11,666 bases of DNA from Pseudomonadota bacterium. GTDB taxonomy: Bacteria; Pseudomonadota; Alphaproteobacteria; Rhodospirillales; 2-02-FULL-58-16. Under the pieces are notes generated by a model. That model ran no database searches. It saw only the letters and a program-made list of their open reading frames with translations, and was not told the origin of the DNA. A program made the translations under genes and the position numbers. The stretch spans positions 1 to 11,666 of the forward strand of contig JADFHR010000088.1 in the NCBI GenBank assembly GCA_022567015.1, read 5' to 3'. Shown here in pieces: positions 7,381-11,666 of this stretch. Numbering within the stretch: position 1 is the stretch's first letter; each line of letters opens with the position of its first letter.

Positions 7381-9177
7381 ATGACCGAAACCGCGCGCGC
7401 GCTCGCCCGAAAACCCGAACCGGCCCTTCCCGAATGGGACCTGGAAGACCTTTATTCCGGCCCCGATGCGCCGGAACTGGAGGCCGACCTGGCGTGGGCG
7501 GAGGCGCAATCGAAGGCCTTCGCCGGGCGCTACCGGGGGCGCCTGGCGGACCTCGACGGGGCGGCCCTGGGCGAGGCCATCGCCGCCTACGAGGAGATCG
7601 CCGAGCGCCTGGGCAAGGCCACCAGCTACGCCCAGCTCGTCTTCGCCGCCAATGTCGGCGATCCCGAGGCGGGGCGCTTTCACCAGACCGTGCAGGAACG
7701 GGCGACGGACATCTCGACCGAAACCCTGTTTTTCACCCTCGAGATCAACCGCCTGGACGACGCCGTGCTGGCCAAACAGCTCGAAAGCCCCGCCGCCGGC
7801 CGGTACGCGCCCTGGATCCGGGACACCCGCGCCTTTCGTCCCCATCAGCTTTCCGACGAGGTGGAGAAGATTCTGCACGAGAAGTCGGTGACGGGGCGCG
7901 CGGCGTGGGTGCGCCTGTTCGAGGAAACCGTTGCGGATTTGCGTTTTCCGGTGGACGGCAAGGCCCTGACCCTGGCCGATGTCCTGAACGGGCTGACCGA
8001 TCACGACCGTGCCGTCCGCCGCAAATCGGCCAAGGCCCTGGGCCGGGTGCTGGGCGGGAAGCTGCGCCTGTTCTCGCTCATCACCAACATGCTCGCCAAG
8101 GACAAGGAGATCGAGGATCGATGGCGCAAGTTCCCCTTTCCGGTCTCCGAGCGCAACCTGTTGAACCAGGTGGACGACGCGGTGGTGGAGGCGCTGGTGG
8201 CTTCGGTCAGGGACGCCTTTCCCGATCTCGCGCACCGCTATTACCGGCTCAAGGCGCGCTGGTTCGGCCGCAAAACCCTGGACTACTGGGACCGCACCGC
8301 GCCCCTTCCCGACGACCAGGACCGCCCCTACACCTGGGACGCGGCCCGGGCCCTGGTGCTCGACGCCTACGGCGGTTTCGCCCCCGAGATGGCGGACATC
8401 GCCAGGCGCTTTTTCGACCACCGCTGGATCGACGCGCCGCCGCGGCCGGGCAAGGATTCGGGCGCCTTTTCCCATCCCACGGTGCCGTCGGCGCACCCCT
8501 ATATCCTGATGAACTTTCACGGCCGGGCGCGCGACGTGATGACCCTGGCGCACGAGCTGGGACACGGGGTGCATCAGGTCCTGTCGGCGGGCCAGGGGGC
8601 GTTGATGGCGGACACCCCCCTGACCACGGCGGAGACGGCGTCGGTGTTCGGCGAGATGCTCACCTTCCGCGCCATGCTCGACGGCGAGACGGCGCCGTCG
8701 CGCCGGCGCATCCTGCTCGCCGGCAAGGTGGAGGACATGCTGAACACGGTGGTGCGCCAGATCGCCTTCCATGAGTTCGAGCGCCGGGTCCACGACGAAC
8801 GCCGCGGCGGGGAGCTGAGCGCCGAACGCCTGGGCGGGATCTGGTTGGACGTGCAGCGGGAAAGCCTGGGTCCGGCCATCCGTTTCCACGACGAGTACCG
8901 GAATTTCTGGGCCTACATCCCCCACTTCGTGCACACGCCGTTCTACGTGTACGCCTATGCCTTCGGGGACTGCCTGGTGAATTCGCTCTACGACGTGTTC
9001 CAGAAGGGGCACCCGGGGTTCCAGGCCAAGTACCTGGATATGCTGCGCGCCGGCGGCACGTTGAGGCACAAGGAGTTGCTGGCGCCTTTCGGCCTGGACG
9101 CCGGCGACCCGGCCTTCTGGCGGCGCGGCCTTGACGTCGTCTCCGGCTTCATCGACGAGCTGGAGGCGATGGGATAG
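7381..9177 (+). CDS. pepF: Oligoendopeptidase F family zinc metallopeptidase (M3)
   Basis: The cytoplasmic peptidase cleaves short oligopeptides. The protein has 598 residues, normal for the pepF/M3 family. The zinc site is HELGH at 391-395, with the third ligand E418 in TAETASVFGEM. The substrate-binding FYVYAYAFGD near 521-530 is intact. The N-terminal LPEWDLEDLY stretch is typical of alphaproteobacterial members, which supports ATG 7381 as the start; the frame is closed by TAG at 7348 with no other start between. No convincing Shine-Dalgarno sequence precedes the ATG, and the MITE-like element ends only 30 bases upstream. The native promoter or leader may therefore have been displaced. The ABC1-type gene follows after 37 bases, suggesting an operon. 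Family call is firm; physiological peptide substrates are unknown. Confidence 0.95.
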   Translation: MTETARALARKPEPALPEWDLEDLYSGPDAPELEADLAWAEAQSKAFAGRYRGRLADLDGAALGEAIAAYEEIAERLGKATSYAQLVFAANVGDPEAGRFHQTVQERATDISTETLFFTLEINRLDDAVLAKQLESPAAGRYAPWIRDTRAFRPHQLSDEVEKILHEKSVTGRAAWVRLFEETVADLRFPVDGKALTLADVLNGLTDHDRAVRRKSAKALGRVLGGKLRLFSLITNMLAKDKEIEDRWRKFPFPVSERNLLNQVDDAVVEALVASVRDAFPDLAHRYYRLKARWFGRKTLDYWDRTAPLPDDQDRPYTWDAARALVLDAYGGFAPEMADIARRFFDHRWIDAPPRPGKDSGAFSHPTVPSAHPYILMNFHGRARDVMTLAHELGHGVHQVLSAGQGALMADTPLTTAETASVFGEMLTFRAMLDGETAPSRRRILLAGKVEDMLNTVVRQIAFHEFERRVHDERRGGELSAERLGGIWLDVQRESLGPAIRFHDEYRNFWAYIPHFVHTPFYVYAYAFGDCLVNSLYDVFQKGHPGFQAKYLDMLRAGGTLRHKELLAPFGLDAGDPAFWRRGLDVVSGFIDELEAMG

Positions 9178-9203
9178 TACCCTCCTATTGTGTAGAGGGT
9201 ACT
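9176..9203 (+). other. Intercistronic hairpin between pepF stop and the ABC1 gene's ribosome-binding site
   Basis: AGTACCCTC (9176-9184) pairs perfectly with GAGGGTACT (9195-9203) around a ten-base loop, CTATTGTGTA; a T-G pair could extend the base. The left arm overlaps the last two bases of the pepF TAG codon. The right arm ends one base before GGGGA (9204-9208 region), the likely Shine-Dalgarno of the next gene. There is no T-run, so it is not a standard terminator. It may tune mRNA stability or translation of the downstream gene. Confidence 0.5.
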
Positions 9204-9214
9204 GGGGAAAACGC

Positions 9215-10582
9215 ATGGCCAGGAACGGCGACAACGAAAAAGACACCCTGACGGGGAGGGTGAAACGCTACGCCCGGGTGGGCACCACGGTGGGCGGCCT
9301 GGCGGCGCGGTTCGCCGGCGGGCGCCTGTTCGGCATGACCCTGGACAAGGGCGAGCACGCGGTCGAACTGAGAAACGCCCTCGGCGGACTGAAGGGGCCG
9401 CTGATGAAGGTGGCGCAGATCCTGTCCACGGTTCCCAACGTGCTGCCCAAGGAATACACCAAGGAACTGGCGCAGCTTCAGACCAACGCCCCGTCCATGG
9501 GGTGGGCGTTCGTCAAGCGCCGCATGACGGCCGAGTTGGGAGCGGACTGGCAAGGCCGGTTCGCCTCGTTCGAGCACCAGGCCGCCATGGCCGCCTCCCT
9601 GGGCCAGGTCCACCGCGCCCAGGCCCGGGACGGCGCCTTCAAGGGGCGCCCGCTTGCCTGCAAGCTCCAGTACCCGGACATGCGCTCGGCGGTGGAGGCG
9701 GACCTCATGCAACTGAAGCTGATCTTCGCCCTATACCGCCGCTACGACCGCGCCATCGACCCGAGCGAGATCCACGCCGAGCTTTCGGACCGCCTGCGCG
9801 AGGAGCTGGATTACGTGCGCGAGGCGAACACCATGGTTCTCTACAGCCGGATGCTCGCCGACGAGGCCGGCGTGCATGTGCCCGAGCCCGTGCCCGAGCT
9901 GTCCACCGACCGGCTGCTGACCATGACCTGGCTCGACGGCGCGCCCCTGCTCCGTTTCGTCGAAGAGCACGGCGACAGCCGCAACGCCGTCGCCCGCAAC
10001 ATGTTCCGCGCCTGGTACGTGCCGTTCTATTTCTACGGCGTCATCCACGGCGACCCGCACCTGGGCAACTACACGATCCGGCCGGACGCCACCATCAACC
10101 TGCTGGACTTCGGCTGCATCCGCGTGTTCAAGCCGAATTTCATGCGTGCCGTCATCGACCTGTACAAGGCGCTGCGCGACGGCGACGAGGCGCTGGCCGT
10201 CCATGCATACGAGACCTGGGGCTTCACCGGCCTCGACCGCGAGGTCATCGACGTGCTCAACCAATGGGCCCGCTATGTGTACGGGCCGTTGTTGCAGGAC
10301 AAGGTGCGGCCGATCCAGGAAGATACCGGGACCATGTACGGCGCCGAGGTGGCGGCCAAGGTCCACGCCGAGCTGCGCCGCCTCGGCGGGGTCACGCCGC
10401 CCCGGGAATTCGTCCTCATGGACCGCGCCGCCATCGGCCTGGGATCGGTGTTCATGCACCTGAAGGCGGAGATCAACTGGCACCGCCTGTTCCACGACCT
10501 CATCGACCGCTTCGACGAAGCCGACCTCGGCCGGCGCCAGGAAAAAGCCCTGAAGGCGGCCGGGGTCGCGCCGTCGGATTAG
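9215..10582 (+). CDS. ABC1/UbiB (ADCK-like) atypical kinase-fold protein
   Basis: The 455-residue protein belongs to the family that includes UbiB and mitochondrial COQ8/ADCK, linked to ubiquinone biosynthesis and lipid handling at the membrane. The family's KxGQ helix appears as KVAQ at 65-68. The alanine-rich loop replacing the kinase P-loop is MAASLGQVHRA, a lysine lies in LACKLQYPDM, EELDYVREA follows, the catalytic-loop equivalent is HGDPHLGN at 278-285, and the metal-binding DFG is 298-300. I chose ATG 9215 because GGGGA precedes it by seven bases and MARNGDNEKD begins the conserved region. An upstream extension in the same frame overlaps pepF and is not protein-like. It lacks the C-terminal membrane helices of E. 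coli UbiB. Whether it acts in ubiquinone synthesis here is inference. Confidence 0.9.
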   Translation: MARNGDNEKDTLTGRVKRYARVGTTVGGLAARFAGGRLFGMTLDKGEHAVELRNALGGLKGPLMKVAQILSTVPNVLPKEYTKELAQLQTNAPSMGWAFVKRRMTAELGADWQGRFASFEHQAAMAASLGQVHRAQARDGAFKGRPLACKLQYPDMRSAVEADLMQLKLIFALYRRYDRAIDPSEIHAELSDRLREELDYVREANTMVLYSRMLADEAGVHVPEPVPELSTDRLLTMTWLDGAPLLRFVEEHGDSRNAVARNMFRAWYVPFYFYGVIHGDPHLGNYTIRPDATINLLDFGCIRVFKPNFMRAVIDLYKALRDGDEALAVHAYETWGFTGLDREVIDVLNQWARYVYGPLLQDKVRPIQEDTGTMYGAEVAAKVHAELRRLGGVTPPREFVLMDRAAIGLGSVFMHLKAEINWHRLFHDLIDRFDEADLGRRQEKALKAAGVAPSD

Positions 10583-10683
10583 ATATGCCTCCCCGGCGGC
10601 CGCCCCCCCCTTGTGCTGCGCCCGATCCGGGGCCAAGTGGAATACCAGGGATTACGGCCCATTGACCTGGCGACGGCGGTGTC

Positions 10684-11265
10684 ATGCTTTTCCACGGGGA
10701 CGATGTCAGGAAGGAGCACTACTACAAAGGCGCCACCATCTTTTTCGAGGGCGATCCGGGCGACGCCATGTTTATCGTCGAATCCGGATCGGTCGGGATC
10801 GTCAAGGAGGTGGAGGGCGAGACCATCCGGCTGGCGACGCTCAACGGTGGGGAGTTGTTCGGCGAGATGGCCATCATCGACGGCGGCAATAGGATGGCTT
10901 CGGCGGTGGCCCAGGAGGACAGCGTCGTCCTCAGGGTTCCCCGCGAAATGCTGGAGGCGAAGCTTGCCGAGTGCGATCCCTTCCTCCAGGCGCTGATCAA
11001 GATCTTCATCAACAATCTGCGCAACGTCCACCAGGCGTACGTCAAGCGCCCGCGCAGCATGCTCGATCACGTCAACGCCATTTCGTTTCATATCTCCGGC
11101 CTGTGGCGGGCGCTCAAGATCATCGAGGATGCGGGCGTGCGCGAAGACGTGCGCGAAACCCTCAAATCGATGGACACGATGATCAAGACGTTGGAGCGGG
11201 TCCTCAAAATTCACGACGATCCGCGGCGCGACGTGATCATCGGTTCCGAGCCGTCGCCCTCGTGA
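10684..11265 (+). CDS. Cyclic nucleotide-binding domain protein with a non-HTH helical C-terminus
   Basis: The protein has 193 residues. Residues from about 10 to 105 form a CRP-type beta-roll: GATIFFEGDPGDAMFIVESG, then the phosphate-binding cassette region GELFGEMAIIDGGNRMASAV, where FGEM and the arginine of GNRMAS match the ligand-contact positions of CRP-family domains. The remaining 85-90 residues are predicted helical and contain no recognisable winged-helix DNA-binding motif, so this is unlikely to be a standard Crp/Fnr regulator. ATG 10684 is the first start after an in-frame TGA at 10663; the ribosome-binding site is weak. It lies 101 bases after the ABC1 gene, with an eight-base C run at 10603-10610 in the gap, and it precedes a strong terminator. 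Ligand, and whether it binds one, are unknown. It may sense cAMP or act as a partner domain. Confidence 0.82.
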   Translation: MLFHGDDVRKEHYYKGATIFFEGDPGDAMFIVESGSVGIVKEVEGETIRLATLNGGELFGEMAIIDGGNRMASAVAQEDSVVLRVPREMLEAKLAECDPFLQALIKIFINNLRNVHQAYVKRPRSMLDHVNAISFHISGLWRALKIIEDAGVREDVRETLKSMDTMIKTLERVLKIHDDPRRDVIIGSEPSPS

Positions 11266-11326
11266 ACAAACGGTGCGCCGCCCGCGCCGCCTGACGCTTC
11301 CCGCCGCTCCCGCCGCTGCGCGGGCC

Positions 11327-11345
11327 AGGCCCTGAGGGGCCTTTT
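11327..11345 (+). terminator. Intrinsic terminator after the pepF-ABC1-cNBD run
   Basis: AGGCCC (11327-11332) and GGGCCT (11337-11342) form a six-base GC-rich stem around the tetraloop TGAG, followed directly by four T residues (11342-11345, the first shared with the stem). It begins 62 bases after the cyclic-nucleotide-binding gene and ends before the next candidate promoter. Confidence 0.65.
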
Positions 11346-11360
11346 GCCGCAACGCGGTGC

Positions 11361-11389
11361 TTGTGAAACGGCGGCGGAGCGGGCATAAA
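11361..11389 (+). promoter_or_regulatory. Candidate promoter for pntAA
   Basis: TTGTGA (11361-11366), a 17-base spacer and CATAAA (11384-11389) each match the sigma70 consensus at 4 of 6 positions. It lies just after the terminator, and transcription would start near 11396, about 37 bases before the ATG. The position is sensible but the hexamers are modest. Confidence 0.38.
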
Positions 11390-11432
11390 CGGCGGGGGCC
11401 GTTGGGCCCGGAAAATTTGTGGACAACACGGT

Positions 11433-11666
11433 ATGAAAATCGCCATACCCAAGGAGCGCCGCCCGGACGAAAGGCGGGTCGCGGTCTCGCCGGACGTGAC
11501 GCGGAAGCTGAAGGACCTGGGCTTTACCGTGGTCGTCGAGAAGGGCGCCGGCGACGGCGCGTCCTTTACCGACGCCGCGTACCGCGATGCCGGCGCGACC
11601 ATCGCCAAGGACGGGCAGGCGGCGCTCAAGGGCGCCGACATCGTGCTCAAGGTGCAGCCCCCCATC
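11433..11666 (+). CDS. pntAA: NAD(P) transhydrogenase alpha subunit, domain I (PntAA), 5' part only
   Basis: Only the first 78 codons are in the window, and the frame runs off the right edge. The start MKIAIPKERRPDERRVAVSP closely follows the Rhodospirillum rubrum domain I protein as I recall it, and GFTVVVEKGAG and the ADIVLKVQPP segment fit the same fold. The protein binds NAD(H) and, with PntAB and PntB, couples hydride transfer between NADH and NADP+ to proton movement across the inner membrane, supplying NADPH. ATG 11433 is preceded by a weak GGA nine bases upstream. Alanine dehydrogenase shares this N-terminal fold, but the KERRP opening favours transhydrogenase. Whether the gene is split (R. 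rubrum style, about 380 residues) or fused cannot be seen. Confidence 0.88.
   Translation, partial: MKIAIPKERRPDERRVAVSPDVTRKLKDLGFTVVVEKGAGDGASFTDAAYRDAGATIAKDGQAALKGADIVLKVQPPI

Noticed and set aside
9131..9214. An N-terminal extension of the ABC1-type protein overlapping pepF
   Set aside because: The added residues are not protein-like for this family, and the ATG at 9215 has a well-placed ribosome-binding site.
10603..10610. Run of eight C between the ABC1 and cyclic-nucleotide-binding genes
   Set aside because: It could suggest phase variation, but it lies in non-coding DNA with no promoter hexamers around it. A chance homopolymer or length miscall is simpler.

Overview
The window is GC-rich (about two thirds G+C by eye), with dense protein-coding genes and short gaps. 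Protein similarity by eye points to an alphaproteobacterium of the Rhodospirillales type. The best clues are the start of PntAA, which closely resembles the domain I protein of Rhodospirillum rubrum, the large fused indolepyruvate:ferredoxin oxidoreductase, and the ABC1 kinase subfamily carrying KVAQ in place of KxGQ. The placement is inference, since no marker gene is present.

Layout from left to right. Positions 2-3088 (minus) hold most of a fused indolepyruvate ferredoxin oxidoreductase, whose C-terminus runs off the left edge. A 277-base divergent intergenic region follows, with a near-perfect 21-bp palindrome that looks like an operator. Two plus-strand genes come next: a UDP-glucuronate 4-epimerase-like sugar-nucleotide epimerase (3366-4340) and an EamA/DMT exporter (4381-5268). 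The exporter appears to start at a rare ATT codon behind a strong Shine-Dalgarno site. It converges, 18 bases apart, on a minus-strand long-chain acyl-CoA synthetase (5287-7074), for which a plausible sigma70-type promoter is visible. Between that promoter and the next gene sits a 147-bp MITE-like element with perfect 20-bp inverted ends (7204-7350). Its right edge is 30 bases from the pepF start codon.

The plus-strand run pepF (M3 oligoendopeptidase, 7381-9177), an ABC1/UbiB-type kinase-like protein (9215-10582) and a cyclic-nucleotide-binding-domain protein (10684-11265) reads as a probable operon. It closes with a compact intrinsic terminator at 11327-11345. A new transcription unit then begins with a candidate promoter and the N-terminal 78 codons of pntAA (proton-translocating transhydrogenase, 11433 to the right edge).

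The genes are mostly housekeeping or metabolic: arylpyruvate oxidation, fatty-acid activation, surface-sugar precursor synthesis, small-molecule export, peptide turnover, quinone-linked ABC1 function and NADPH balance. They do not form an obvious single pathway. I see no defence system, CRISPR array, prophage, RNA gene or novel multi-gene system. The points most worth a second look are the ATT start, the MITE abutting pepF, the palindrome upstream of the oxidoreductase, and the hairpin between pepF and the ABC1 gene.
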